In this document: piece after piece, positions 51,857-60,494 of the stretch
Position numbering within the stretch: position 1 is the stretch's first letter
Layout of the letters: every line of letters begins with the position of its first letter
Source of the DNA: Patescibacteria group bacterium
Lineage (GTDB): Bacteria; Patescibacteria; Paceibacteria; Paceibacterales; UBA10102
Assembly (NCBI GenBank): GCA_024239055.1
Contig: JANBVJ010000001.1
Coordinates: 248,001-312,000, forward strand
DNA: 64,000 nt
Direction: 5' to 3'
The notes under the pieces: generated by a model
What the model saw: only the letters and a program-made list of their open reading frames with translations
What the model was told of the DNA's origin: nothing
The model's database searches: none
Position numbers and translations under genes: made by a program

Positions 51857-53430
51857 TATTCTTCAATGAAGACTACAACTTCATCCCCTTCCTGAATGCC
51901 AGAAATAATCTCAATAGTTCCTTCCGAGCCCCTCAGTCCAATCTCTACTGCCACTTCTTTTATCTTCCCATCTACAACAATTCTAACGATGCGTCTATCA
52001 TCCCTTGAAATAACAGCTCTCTGAGGAACAAAGATAACGTCGATTGCGGTATCGGCAACAATATCGACGTTTGCGGTCATACCTGACTTGATACGCTCAT
52101 CTGCCTCAACAAACTGCAATATAGTTTTGTAAACTGCTACCCCCTCAATTAAGGTACCAGCTAAATCCACTTGCTGAACTACAGCCTCAAACTTAACACT
52201 CCTTCCATATGCGTCTAATGTCACACTAGCCTTGTTTCCCGTTGTTATCCTTGCAATATCGGCTTCCGGTATATTTACCTCAATCTCAAAGGCGGCTTCT
52301 GACAACAAAGAGACAACAGCCTCGTTTGCGACAACTATCTCACCTATCCTTGCTGTTTGCTTTGTAACAACTCCGGTAAATGGAGCTGAAAGAACTGTCT
52401 TTGAAAGTTGTGCCTGAATACTCTGTACACTTGCTTGTGCCAGTTTAACTTTGGCTTGTTGGGCCGTAATCTTCTCTGGAACTACACCAGCTTCCTTGAG
52501 AATCAAAGCTGCTTTTGTTGTTGCGATTGCATTCTCATTTGTCACTTTCTGTATTAAAATGTTTTGCTGAGTATTTGCAACAGCAGCAATCTCTGTATTT
52601 ATACTGCTCTTTGCTGAACTTAAAATAGTTTTTTGTGCAGCACTAAAGTCACTAGTTATGGGAACCTTTTCCAGTGCTTGTTTAACCTTCTGGAGTGCCA
52701 CTGCCATTTGGCTCAATGCGTTATCAATATTTTCATATGTCGGATCCTGGACTGCCGCCTCAACCTGCCCATATACACCACCATCCAAAACGCTGATAGA
52801 TTTACCTGACCACCATCCGCCATTCTCTATGCCAAAAAGCGCCTGCATAGCAACGGCCTTGGCATCTGTAAATCGCAGATTATCCTGATCAACTCCCGTA
52901 AGATAAGTATACTGTATATCTGTCACATCCAGCAGAGCAATCTTAGCTTCACTGGCGGCTCCCTGAGCTACCAGGAGAGAACTACTATATATATCTCTGA
53001 GATCAGCCTCTGCTTTTCTTTCTGCATTTTCCAAATCAACCTGAGCTGCCTGAATCTCTTCAGATCGCGTACCCTTCTGCAATTCATCTAACTTTGCTTG
53101 TTCAAAATCAAGTTGTGCTTCTGACTCAAGCAACTGAGCGGCAATATCACTATTTGTCAAAGAGACTAGCATTGTACCTCTTGCAACTTTATCTCCAATA
53201 CTTACATTTATCCTTCCGACTGTTCCAGTCTTTTCAAAAGCCAAATTTACGTCTTCAGCTGACTGTACACGTCCGGTAATTGACACCTCATCTATCACAT
53301 CCCCTCTCTGAACCTTTGCCAATTCTGGAATAGGAGGAGAAGTTTGAGTAAGTAAAATTATTACTGCAGTAACAGTAATAACAATAATTAAAAAGATTAT
53401 TACAAGTGGTTTTTTGAAGAATCCAAGCAT
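51856..53430 (-). CDS. HlyD/MacA-type membrane fusion (adaptor) protein
   Basis: The 524-aa protein has an N-terminal membrane helix, a lipoyl half motif (VSITGRVQSAEDVNLAFEKTG), a long helical hairpin (about 90-340, with an insertion of extra helices) and the second lipoyl and beta-barrel domains (LSAPFTGVVTKQTARIGEIV). It should link the MacB-like permease to the outside. In a monoderm-like CPR cell its role is uncertain. TATAAT lies nine bases before the ATG. Confidence 0.9.
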   Translation of the reverse strand: MLGFFKKPLVIIFLIIVITVTAVIILLTQTSPPIPELAKVQRGDVIDEVSITGRVQSAEDVNLAFEKTGTVGRINVSIGDKVARGTMLVSLTNSDIAAQLLESEAQLDFEQAKLDELQKGTRSEEIQAAQVDLENAERKAEADLRDIYSSSLLVAQGAASEAKIALLDVTDIQYTYLTGVDQDNLRFTDAKAVAMQALFGIENGGWWSGKSISVLDGGVYGQVEAAVQDPTYENIDNALSQMAVALQKVKQALEKVPITSDFSAAQKTILSSAKSSINTEIAAVANTQQNILIQKVTNENAIATTKAALILKEAGVVPEKITAQQAKVKLAQASVQSIQAQLSKTVLSAPFTGVVTKQTARIGEIVVANEAVVSLLSEAAFEIEVNIPEADIARITTGNKASVTLDAYGRSVKFEAVVQQVDLAGTLIEGVAVYKTILQFVEADERIKSGMTANVDIVADTAIDVIFVPQRAVISRDDRRIVRIVVDGKIKEVAVEIGLRGSEGTIEIISGIQEGDEVVVFIEE

Positions 53431-53478
53431 TTCTATACAATTATATCACCAAATCAAGAAAAGATAAATGCCCCAGAA

Positions 53479-53507
53479 TTGCTAAAATGTCTATTTTACG
53501 GTATAAT
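53479..53507 (+). promoter_or_regulatory. Promoter of the MFS gene (near-leaderless)
   Basis: TTGCTA (53479-53484), 17 bases, TATAAT (53502-53507), then eight bases to GTG at 53516. Confidence 0.75.
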
Positions 53508-53515
53508 GAAAGACT

Positions 53516-54709
53516 GTGAGACATCTATCTTCACAATTTGTACTGCTGTACATGGCAGTGTTTGTTAACATTGTGGCTTTTACTATGGTTTTCCCGCTCT
53601 TGCCCATGTATGCAAGGACATTTGAGGTAAGCGACATGACTATTGGATTTCTAGCCGCTTCCTTTGCCTTAGCTGGATTTATTTTTGCGCCGCTTTGGGG
53701 TATATTATCTGACCGCTATGGAAGAAAAGCCATTATTGCAGGAGGATTGATTGGTATTGCAGGTAGCTTTTTTTTATTTGGAGCGGCAACCAACCTCTCC
53801 ATTCTCTTTGTGGCAAGATTCCTCCAGGGAGTGTTTGCCGCGGCCACGCTTCCTGTAGCTCGTGCATATGTTGCTGATATTACAACAGCAGAAGACAGAG
53901 TTCGAGCCCTGGGACGACTGGGAGCGGCTCTATCTTTGGGAGTTATACTTGGACCTGCAATTGGAGGTATACTAGCTGAAACTTCCATCTCACTACCCTA
54001 TTACGCAGCGGGCGCACTTGCTCTTTTAAACTTCATCTTCGTCGTCCTCTTTCTTCCAGAATCACTAAAGGAAAAAGTCATATCCTCTGTGCATATTGGC
54101 AAAGGATTCCTATTTCAAAACACAAAACGAATCTGGCTTGGCCTGCGCGCCGAACTCGCCCCGCTGTTCATCCTCTCCTTTCTCTGGTCATTCGCCCTCT
54201 CAAATAATCAGGTTGCTGTTCCGCTTTTAGGAATAGACAAATTTAATCTAGACCCAGCACACGTTGGAATTTTATTTGTCGTCATGGGAGCGGTTTCAGT
54301 AATAGTTCAACTCTTCCTGCTTGTTCGTATTACCTCTTTGCTTGGAAAACACTTCACCATAGCCTGGGGTCTCCTTATTATGGGGGCTGGATTTCTTATA
54401 ATGCCATTTCTTCCTACTGCGACAATGTTCCTGTATCTAGCCGTTGCGATAGCCGCCTTTGGTTCTTCTATCTCTCGTCCTGTAATTACAGCCTTAATTT
54501 CAGAAGAAACAACAGAAGGACAAGGAGTCACTATGGGAACAGCCACCGCCTTTGAATCTTTAGGGCGCCTTATTGGACCTGTTTTAGGAGGGTTTCTCTT
54601 TGCTTACAGTATGGCTTTTCCATTTATATTAGCCGCTGTTGTTGTAGTTGCAGTCCTTCTATTTATTCTATTCAAAACACCATTCCTTAGTTGGGGACAT
54701 AGGTATTAA
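53516..54709 (+). CDS. Major facilitator superfamily transporter (drug:H+ antiporter style)
   Basis: The 397-aa protein has 12 membrane helices and the MFS loop 2-3 motif GILSDRYGRKAIIAGG. The second signature LGPAIGGILAE lies in helix 5, typical of antiporters such as TetA-type efflux pumps. It starts with GTG, eight bases after a consensus -10. Its stop overlaps the convergent deacetylase gene by four bases. The substrate is unknown. Confidence 0.9.
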   Translation: MRHLSSQFVLLYMAVFVNIVAFTMVFPLLPMYARTFEVSDMTIGFLAASFALAGFIFAPLWGILSDRYGRKAIIAGGLIGIAGSFFLFGAATNLSILFVARFLQGVFAAATLPVARAYVADITTAEDRVRALGRLGAALSLGVILGPAIGGILAETSISLPYYAAGALALLNFIFVVLFLPESLKEKVISSVHIGKGFLFQNTKRIWLGLRAELAPLFILSFLWSFALSNNQVAVPLLGIDKFNLDPAHVGILFVVMGAVSVIVQLFLLVRITSLLGKHFTIAWGLLIMGAGFLIMPFLPTATMFLYLAVAIAAFGSSISRPVITALISEETTEGQGVTMGTATAFESLGRLIGPVLGGFLFAYSMAFPFILAAVVVVAVLLFILFKTPFLSWGHRY

Positions 54710-55419
54710 GCTAAGTCTATCTTCTTAAAACCCTCTGCGTATTGAAAACCAGACTTTTTACTGAACATTTTTGACCTCTCTCGCATACGCTGCGCAAAGT
54801 CATTCCCGCCAACCTGACTACGGTGTTGCTGTAAGGCCTCAATCTTTTTAGATATAGTTTTAGTAATATCCTCATAATGCTCTGCATCCTCAAAGGAAAC
54901 CAGAAGAAGAGTCTTTACCTTATGGGGTCCAATGCCCTCTTTCTCATGATGAGGAAAGTTTAACCTGTCTCGCGCCAAAGGAAAGACGGCATCAATTGCG
55001 GCTTGCCCTGCTGCCCTGTGGTCTGAGTGATTTACAAATCCTCTTTTAGTAGAATACAAAAACAAAGGATCTGTGGTAATAACCACGTCCGGCCTTACCT
55101 GGCGAATAATCTTGGAGATATCTTCTTTAAGCTTTAAATCCACAAACAACTCCCCATCCTTATGAGAAAGAAAGATAACATCTTTAACTCCTAATATCTT
55201 ACCTGCATCCCTTTGCTCTTTCATTCTAATCTTAGCCAACTTTGCAGATGTCATCTTTAAATCTTGAGACCCCTTACTTCCGTCTGTGCATACTAAAAGT
55301 GTAATCTCACTTCCCTTTGCTGACCACTTAGCTAAAGTTCCAGCTGAACTAAAATCCACGTCATCTGGATGTGCAAATACGCAAAGTACCTTTTTTGGTG
55401 TTTTAATGTTTTTTGTCAT
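54706..55419 (-). CDS. PIG-L/LmbE-type deacetylase
   Basis: The 237-aa protein has the zinc motif AHPDDVDFSSAGTLAKW (AHPDD), a GSKGSQ segment and the second ligand region NHSDHRAAGQAAIDAV. The family removes acetyl groups from N-acetylglucosamine conjugates (bacillithiol, mycothiol and glycolipid precursors). The substrate cannot be told. It follows cysS by three bases; in other bacteria cysS-like genes occur in mycothiol pathways, but this cysS is a normal synthetase. Confidence 0.9.
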   Translation of the reverse strand: MTKNIKTPKKVLCVFAHPDDVDFSSAGTLAKWSAKGSEITLLVCTDGSKGSQDLKMTSAKLAKIRMKEQRDAGKILGVKDVIFLSHKDGELFVDLKLKEDISKIIRQVRPDVVITTDPLFLYSTKRGFVNHSDHRAAGQAAIDAVFPLARDRLNFPHHEKEGIGPHKVKTLLLVSFEDAEHYEDITKTISKKIEALQQHRSQVGGNDFAQRMRERSKMFSKKSGFQYAEGFKKIDLA

Positions 55420-55422
55420 AGA

Positions 55423-56625
55423 TTATGCAAGTTCTACCTCAAGACCCAAAATATGCAGAGCCGTCTCCATAAAAGCCTTGGCTTGTGCAATATTGGTATC
55501 ATTTTTATCCTTTAGAATCTTTTCAGAAAGCTCTTCTAATACCTTAAGTGCCGCAGGAGTATTTATATCATCATTTAAGGCTTGAAAAAAGCGTTTCTCG
55601 TATGAGGCAACAGATAAAACCTTTCCCTGACCTGATTGTTTCTTGAATACCCTTTTAAACGGTTCCGTTGTTTTTATTGCATTCTCCATAGCACTCTCAA
55701 GGCATTCACATACAGACCGGTAGTGATGAGAAAGCAAGAAAACCCGAACAACATTAGCTGAGTACTTCTTTTTCAAATCTGAAATGAACACCATGTTACC
55801 CAAGGACTTTGACATCTTCTCTCCCTTGTACTTTAACATACCAGCATGCATCCAGAATCTCACAAACTGTTTGTTGTTTGCGTTCTCCGATTGCGCAATC
55901 TCACTCTCATGATGAGGAAAGATTAAATCTCCCCCTCCTCCATGAATATCTACGGTCTTGCCCAATAACTTTTCTGCCATGGCACTGCACTCAATATGCC
56001 ATCCTGGCCTGCCTTGACACCATGGGGATGACCATGAAGGCTCTCCACTCTTTTTTGCCTGCCACAAGACAAAATCCATAGGGTCTTTCTTATTAGGGTC
56101 ATCAGGATTGTTACCCCTTTCATTCGCAATAGAAAGCATCTTTGTTTTTGAAAACTTACTCAGCTTTCCATACTCTTTATCTTTTTCAACAGAAAAGTAC
56201 ACACTCCCCTCACTCTCATATGCAAATCCCTTTTTAATGAGCTTTTGAATAATTACTATCATCTCAGGTATATAGTCTGTTGCCCGCGGCATATGATCTG
56301 GAGATATATTATTCAACCACCTCTGATCCTCAAAAAAACCCTGTGCATTCTCCTCACCCAGTACCCTCCAGTTCTTCTTTAGTTCCTTTGCCTTTTTTAA
56401 GATCTCGTCATCAATATCAGTAATGTTCTGAACATATGTCACGCTATAGCCAAGATATCTTAGATACCTAACTAAGACATCAAAAGAAGTATATAAAAAG
56501 GCATGCCCTAAATGTGTAACATCATATGGAGTAATACCGCATACATAAATACCAACCTTATTATTAATTGAAGAAAATACCTTTTTCTTTCCAGTTTCTG
56601 TATTAAAGAGTTGAAGTCTACTCAT
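55423..56625 (-). CDS. cysS: Cysteinyl-tRNA synthetase
   Basis: The 400-aa class I synthetase has the HIGH-like element THLGHAFLYTSFDV, the zinc-binding cysteine regions (GIYVCGITPYD, WHIECSAMAEKLLG, IHGGGGDLIFPHHESE) and KMSKSLGN. It charges tRNA-Cys. It is shorter than E. coli CysS (461 aa), with a reduced C-terminal anticodon-binding part. It overlaps the DUF167 gene by four bases. Confidence 0.95.
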   Translation of the reverse strand: MSRLQLFNTETGKKKVFSSINNKVGIYVCGITPYDVTHLGHAFLYTSFDVLVRYLRYLGYSVTYVQNITDIDDEILKKAKELKKNWRVLGEENAQGFFEDQRWLNNISPDHMPRATDYIPEMIVIIQKLIKKGFAYESEGSVYFSVEKDKEYGKLSKFSKTKMLSIANERGNNPDDPNKKDPMDFVLWQAKKSGEPSWSSPWCQGRPGWHIECSAMAEKLLGKTVDIHGGGGDLIFPHHESEIAQSENANNKQFVRFWMHAGMLKYKGEKMSKSLGNMVFISDLKKKYSANVVRVFLLSHHYRSVCECLESAMENAIKTTEPFKRVFKKQSGQGKVLSVASYEKRFFQALNDDINTPAALKVLEELSEKILKDKNDTNIAQAKAFMETALHILGLEVELA

Positions 56626-56843
56626 AAGTTAACACTGTATACCTTATTCCTATCCTTAAATCCTTTTACTAATTTAACATTTACTTCTGGAATATTAAAA
56701 TAAGAAGCGATAATCTCTTGTACCGCCATATTTGCTGCACCCCTTATTGGTTTTGCTTTTACAGCAACCTTAAAACTATCTTCAGATTCTTTAGTAATCT
56801 CATTCTTTGAAGCATTTGAAGAAACCTTAATCTTAATTAACAT
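56622..56843 (-). CDS. DUF167 (YggU-type) protein
   Basis: The 73-aa protein matches DUF167: IKVSSNASKNEI at the start, VKAKPIRGAANMAVQEIIASYF and VKLVKGFKDRNKVYSV. The biochemical role is not established. Its ATG lies six bases after a TAGAAT box that is part of the terminator-promoter element at 56850-56883. Confidence 0.9.
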   Translation of the reverse strand: MLIKIKVSSNASKNEITKESEDSFKVAVKAKPIRGAANMAVQEIIASYFNIPEVNVKLVKGFKDRNKVYSVNL

Positions 56844-56849
56844 AGGAGT

Positions 56850-56883
56850 ATTCTAACAAAAAACCGCCAGGATGGCGATTATT
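56850..56883 (-). repeat. Terminator-promoter element like R1-R4, without tRNA part
   Basis: Minus strand: ACAAAATAATCGCCATCCTG, GCGGTTTTTTGTTAGAAT. The CGCCA/TGGCG hairpin with T-tract ends the MazG-like gene, and the following TAGAAT is the -10 of the DUF167 gene, as in the cassette repeats. Confidence 0.75.
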
Positions 56884-56903
56884 TTGTAATTATTCAGACT
56901 CAG

Positions 56904-57206
56904 TTATTTTTCTCCCTTAAGGATTATTCTCTTTTCAAAACCACCTCTTTCTTTAAGTTTTTTACTTCTTATGTTTTCTACTTGTTGATATTCAGGGAGT
57001 CTTTTTAAAGCTTCAATTACCTCTAGAACATCGGCAAGTTCTTCTGGATCTAATTCTTCATAGAATTCTTTTATTTCCTCATCAAGTTTTTTAATAAGCT
57101 CAATCTTATATTCTTTATCTAAAGCTATTCTCTTTTCATATAGAACATTCTTCCCGTCCAGAATTTCAGGAATCTTGTCTCTCACTAATTTATTGTATTT
57201 TTCCAT
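56904..57206 (-). CDS. MazG-like / phosphoribosyl-ATP pyrophosphohydrolase-like protein
   Basis: The 100-aa protein starts with YNKLVRDKIPEIL, the hallmark of small house-cleaning pyrophosphohydrolases, and continues with LIKKLDEEIKEFYEE and ELADVLEVIEAL carrying the acidic metal ligands. It probably hydrolyses non-canonical NTPs. It differs from the MazG-like protein at 30410. TATAAA lies eight bases before the ATG. Confidence 0.88.
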   Translation of the reverse strand: MEKYNKLVRDKIPEILDGKNVLYEKRIALDKEYKIELIKKLDEEIKEFYEELDPEELADVLEVIEALKRLPEYQQVENIRSKKLKERGGFEKRIILKGEK

Positions 57207-57224
57207 ATCTATATTTTATATCTT

Positions 57225-57262
57225 CTGTCAATTGCTGGGGGCACTAAACGAAGTTAGAACCT
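57225..57262 (-). repeat. tRNA-Gln 3'-end-like sequence B
   Basis: Minus strand: GAGGTTCTAACTTCGTTTAG, TGCCCCCAGCA. It resembles the tRNA-Gln end GGTTCGAATCC...CGGCAGCA with changes and lies just before the MazG-like gene. Similarity is partial and was judged by eye. Confidence 0.4.
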
Positions 57263-57281
57263 CTTTATTGCAAAAGAACCA

Positions 57282-58553
57282 CTACCCAAATGGAACAAAA
57301 TCTTCCAAGCGATAACCATCTGGGATTTTCAGTTCAAAGAAATCCGAAGGAAGCTCATTTCTTTCAATAAATTTTCCTTCAATGATTATATTTGTATTTT
57401 TCTCTATTTCCCCCGTATGAATTACTCCAGTAGGATTAACCTCGATTATTTCGGTATAAAGTATCTCGCGAATTGGAAGATAGGTCGCCGCACTCACGTA
57501 AATCCTAGTAAAATCAAGCTTGTAGATCGTATGTATCAAGACGTATACCTCCTGTCCATCTATAATTTCCGTCCCTTTCATCTCATACTGTTCGGATTGG
57601 AGTTGTTGCTGAAACATCTCAAAGGGATTAATAGATGCGTCCCTCCCGCCGGAAAGACCAAACTTTCCTTTCTGAGGATTTAGCCATTCTGCCCTTCTGT
57701 TCACCGGATCAAGCGCTAGCTCTTTACCGTTTTCCCCACTCGTAATATTAATCTCGATGGTAGAGGTACCCGCTGCATTATTCCGATCTTGTTCCCGCAG
57801 ATTACCGGTAGAAAGTTCAGCCCAGCTCTCATATTTCGAACAACTATAATTAAAACACCCCGAGCTTCCAGGATCAATTGGGTCGGGATACCTTGCGATA
57901 TAGATAACCTGAGGAGCTAACGGTTCCTGAGCGAAAATAACAGGAATAGGCATCCAACTCCCTTGCTGTCCCTGTATCTCCTCCCAGTACTCCAAACGCA
58001 TAACTTCTGCAGCAGATACCATTGAATCTTTCAACTTTTCTGTTATCCGTTTCTCAATGTCGCTCCACTTTTGAATGAGTTCGGGAGTCTGACCAAACAC
58101 CTCCTTTTCATCGTAAAACGTGTTATAGACTTCCCATTCTGCCTTTCGAATACGCTCAATTCTCTCTTCATTCCCCAAAACTCCTTGTTCTATATTTTTT
58201 TGATTAGATAAAAGAACAAAGAATTCATATAGTTCTTCGTCAAAAGCATCCAACACATCGTAGGCCTCCTTACCTTGTCCCTGCTCCAGGAACATCTCTG
58301 CCTGATGTAGGGCTTCAATAAGCGAGCGCTGATTTGATTCTATCTTATCTAATTGCGGGGCGACTTCATCTACTGAAGGGCGGGCTGGGCTAGTCGTTTC
58401 TTCTTCAGTTGACTTCTTGGTAATTTCAGGTATTTCTGGAATTTGTTTTGAAAAATAAAAATATAAACCACCGATTATTATTAATCCAGTAATGGCTGAG
58501 ATAATAATTATGCCAACAAAGCTTTGTCCTTTATTACAAAAATTATTTTCCAT
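57282..58553 (-). CDS. Membrane-anchored hypothetical protein, 423 aa
   Basis: The protein has one N-terminal membrane helix (about residues 12-32), a Pro/Thr/Glu-rich linker, a helical region (about 60-190) and a beta-rich C-terminal half with TEIIDGQEVYVLIHTIYKLD and ATYLPIREILYTEI, reminiscent of outer-domain LolA/LppX-like beta proteins. No family is certain. The topology places the bulk outside the cytosol. A GATACT box ends eight bases before the ATG. Confidence 0.65.
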   Translation of the reverse strand: MENNFCNKGQSFVGIIIISAITGLIIIGGLYFYFSKQIPEIPEITKKSTEEETTSPARPSVDEVAPQLDKIESNQRSLIEALHQAEMFLEQGQGKEAYDVLDAFDEELYEFFVLLSNQKNIEQGVLGNEERIERIRKAEWEVYNTFYDEKEVFGQTPELIQKWSDIEKRITEKLKDSMVSAAEVMRLEYWEEIQGQQGSWMPIPVIFAQEPLAPQVIYIARYPDPIDPGSSGCFNYSCSKYESWAELSTGNLREQDRNNAAGTSTIEINITSGENGKELALDPVNRRAEWLNPQKGKFGLSGGRDASINPFEMFQQQLQSEQYEMKGTEIIDGQEVYVLIHTIYKLDFTRIYVSAATYLPIREILYTEIIEVNPTGVIHTGEIEKNTNIIIEGKFIERNELPSDFFELKIPDGYRLEDFVPFG

Positions 58554-58560
58554 ATTTCAT

Positions 58561-58704
58561 TTTATCCAAGTATCACGAGTATGTAAACCCTCTAAAATTT
58601 GCTGGCCTCCTCGAGCTAGAACCAAGTATTTAATAAGGATTTTAGCTTAATTTTACCTTAACACAATGACGTTCTTTGAGCACCTTTGGTTTTTATAAAC
58701 ACCT
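58561..58704 (-). repeat. Intergenic region with tRNA-Gln 3'-end-like sequence A
   Basis: On the minus strand TTGGTTCTAGCTCGAGGAGG, CCAGCA (about 58596-58627) resembles the end of tRNA-Gln. Nearby (58655-58685) GAACGTCA...GTTAAG...AAAATTA resembles the sequence just after tRNA-Gln. No gene is visible in this stretch. Confidence 0.4.
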
Positions 58705-59190
58705 CTAAGGATAGACAATCTCGCCGTCAAAAATCAGTTCCCCAAGATCCCAATTACTACTATTTGCCCAATTTCCACCTGTGTGAGTAAGTACTACGAT
58801 CCACTCAGTTCTTATTTGTGCCCCAAAGCTATTTTGTGCATCCACATAAGACTCAATCATCCATTCACCGCCACCGAGTTCAACAGAATTGTAGTCAAGT
58901 AAAGGAAAATCAGCGGAAGCGGGAGACTTGAGAATAGATTCTATATATCCTTGTGCAGTAATAAACGCTTGTGAAGCACTAGCTTTTTCTTCCTGTTGTG
59001 GTGTTGAAGCATTACTATCTCCACTCTGTTGTGGTGTTGGAGCATTACTATCTCCATTACCTGCAATCATACCAATTAAGATAAATAAAAATATACCACC
59101 GATAATTAGTAATCGTTTTGACACTTTTCTTTTAGGATTGACAGACTTTGTTTCTTCGCTTTGATTTTCGGATGAAGTTATTTTAACCAT
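58705..59190 (-). CDS. Membrane-anchored hypothetical protein with tandem decapeptide
   Basis: The 161-aa protein has a basic N terminus, one membrane helix (about 28-44, LLIIGGIFLFILIGMIAG) and two copies of GDSNAPTPQQ/GDSNASTPQQ in the linker. The outer domain (about 75-161) is compact with SFGAQIRTEWIVVLTHTGGNW. It resembles exported proteins of unknown function; none is assigned. It starts one base after the DUF4177-like gene. Confidence 0.65.
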   Translation of the reverse strand: MVKITSSENQSEETKSVNPKRKVSKRLLIIGGIFLFILIGMIAGNGDSNAPTPQQSGDSNASTPQQEEKASASQAFITAQGYIESILKSPASADFPLLDYNSVELGGGEWMIESYVDAQNSFGAQIRTEWIVVLTHTGGNWANSSNWDLGELIFDGEIVYP

Positions 59191-59191
59191 A

Positions 59192-59410
59192 TTATTCTAT
59201 TTCTTTTTTAAGTATTAAAAGACCTTTTTTCATTACTAATCTCTTGCCACTTAATGATGATCCTTCTTGTTGTAAGGTAGGTCTTATTTCTACAAGCTCC
59301 CATCCTTCTGAACCAAGTTTCGATAGAAATTCTTTTATCTCTCTTATTGTTTTTTCTTCATTGAAGTCTTTTGCTTCAATACCCTCAATTCTATACTCAA
59401 TTCTTTTCAT
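59192..59410 (-). CDS. DUF4177-like small protein
   Basis: The 72-aa protein has the pattern of DUF4177: an N-terminal strand, a helix and the motif LGSEGWELVEIRPT. The role is unknown. It is the first gene after tRNA-Gln; TATACA lies seven bases before its ATG, again suggesting a leaderless transcript. Confidence 0.7.
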   Translation of the reverse strand: MKRIEYRIEGIEAKDFNEEKTIREIKEFLSKLGSEGWELVEIRPTLQQEGSSLSGKRLVMKKGLLILKKEIE

Positions 59411-59481
59411 ATCTTTATGTATAATTTTGGAATAGTTCTTAACGATGTTTTGACGTTCCTAAAGCGGAAACACCGTACTTT

Positions 59482-59552
59482 GCTGCCGGACTAGGATTCG
59501 AACCTAGGTTACCGCATCCAGAGTGCGGAGTCCTACCACTAGACGATCCGGC
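59482..59552 (-). tRNA. tRNA-Gln (anticodon CTG)
   Basis: Minus-strand cloverleaf: acceptor TGCCGGA/TCCGGCA, anticodon stem CCGCA/TGCGG with loop CTCTGGA, T arm CTAGG/CCTAG. Discriminator G; CA follows, so no full CCA is encoded. Confidence 0.95.
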
Positions 59553-59587
59553 AATGAATAGTTTATACCACAAAATTAAGAGAAAAT

Positions 59588-60493
59588 CTACACCTTTAGA
59601 TACCTTTTTACAGCAATTGCAGAGGAAATCATACCTAATATAACTCCTACAAGAAGCTGGGCTAAGAAAATGACAAAGATATTAGATAAAAAGTAGCTAA
59701 AGATATTAAAGCCAGAGATAAGGTTTTCCAAAGGACCTGACAAGAACAAAGTGGCGGGAATAAACAAAAGCAGAGATATTATAGCGGCCACGATACCAAC
59801 AATAACACCCTGTACTACAAAAGGTCCTCTAATAAACCAGTTTGAAGCGCCAACTAAGCGCATCACCTCAATCTCTTCTCTGGTGCTGTAAATAGCAAGT
59901 CGTATAGTGTTAAACGCTACTAGTACGGCAACTATTCCCAATATAATGGTAAACAAGATGCCAAAAGTCTGAATACCGGAAGTTAAACCATCCAACCTCT
60001 GAATTACGGGTTCCCGCTCCTCAAAATCCACCTTGGATATTAATCCTCCAAAGGATTCTTCTAGAAAGTCAGTCACCTTAAGATATGAGCTAGAATCCCA
60101 AGTACGAATATTCAAAGAAGACAATAAAGGATTACTTCCCACAGCCTCCAGGGAAGCCAAGATAACCTCATCCCCCTTATGCTCTTCTAAAAACTTCTCT
60201 AGAGCCTTATCTTTTGATATATACTGAACATCTCTTACATCATCTAATTTTACTAATTCATCCCTTACCTGCAGAATCTCTTCTTCAAAGACAGTATCTA
60301 AAAAGTAGGTAGAAATATCCACCCTTGACTCAAGCGAAGTAATGACAAAGGCGGCAGTCCCCTGAAAAAGCATTAGGAACGTAACCAAAGAGATGGCTAT
60401 CACCATAACAAATACTGTAGCAACAGAAGAGCCCCTATCTCGCATAAAAGACTGGTATCCAAATCTTGAGATTCTTTTAAATTCGGTAAACAT
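59588..60493 (-). CDS. ftsX: Cell division protein FtsX
   Basis: The 301-aa protein has an N-terminal cytosolic part, four membrane helices and a large extracellular loop (about 45-165) with VQYISKDKALEKFLEEHKGD and NPLLSSLNIR. The C-terminal part contains IYSTREEIEVMRLVGASNWFIRGPF. With FtsE it controls peptidoglycan hydrolases at division; the coiled-coil transglycosylase at 39-40 kb could be a target. It lies one base after ftsE. Confidence 0.94.
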   Translation of the reverse strand: MFTEFKRISRFGYQSFMRDRGSSVATVFVMVIAISLVTFLMLFQGTAAFVITSLESRVDISTYFLDTVFEEEILQVRDELVKLDDVRDVQYISKDKALEKFLEEHKGDEVILASLEAVGSNPLLSSLNIRTWDSSSYLKVTDFLEESFGGLISKVDFEEREPVIQRLDGLTSGIQTFGILFTIILGIVAVLVAFNTIRLAIYSTREEIEVMRLVGASNWFIRGPFVVQGVIVGIVAAIISLLLFIPATLFLSGPLENLISGFNIFSYFLSNIFVIFLAQLLVGVILGMISSAIAVKRYLKV

Positions 60494-60494
60494 G

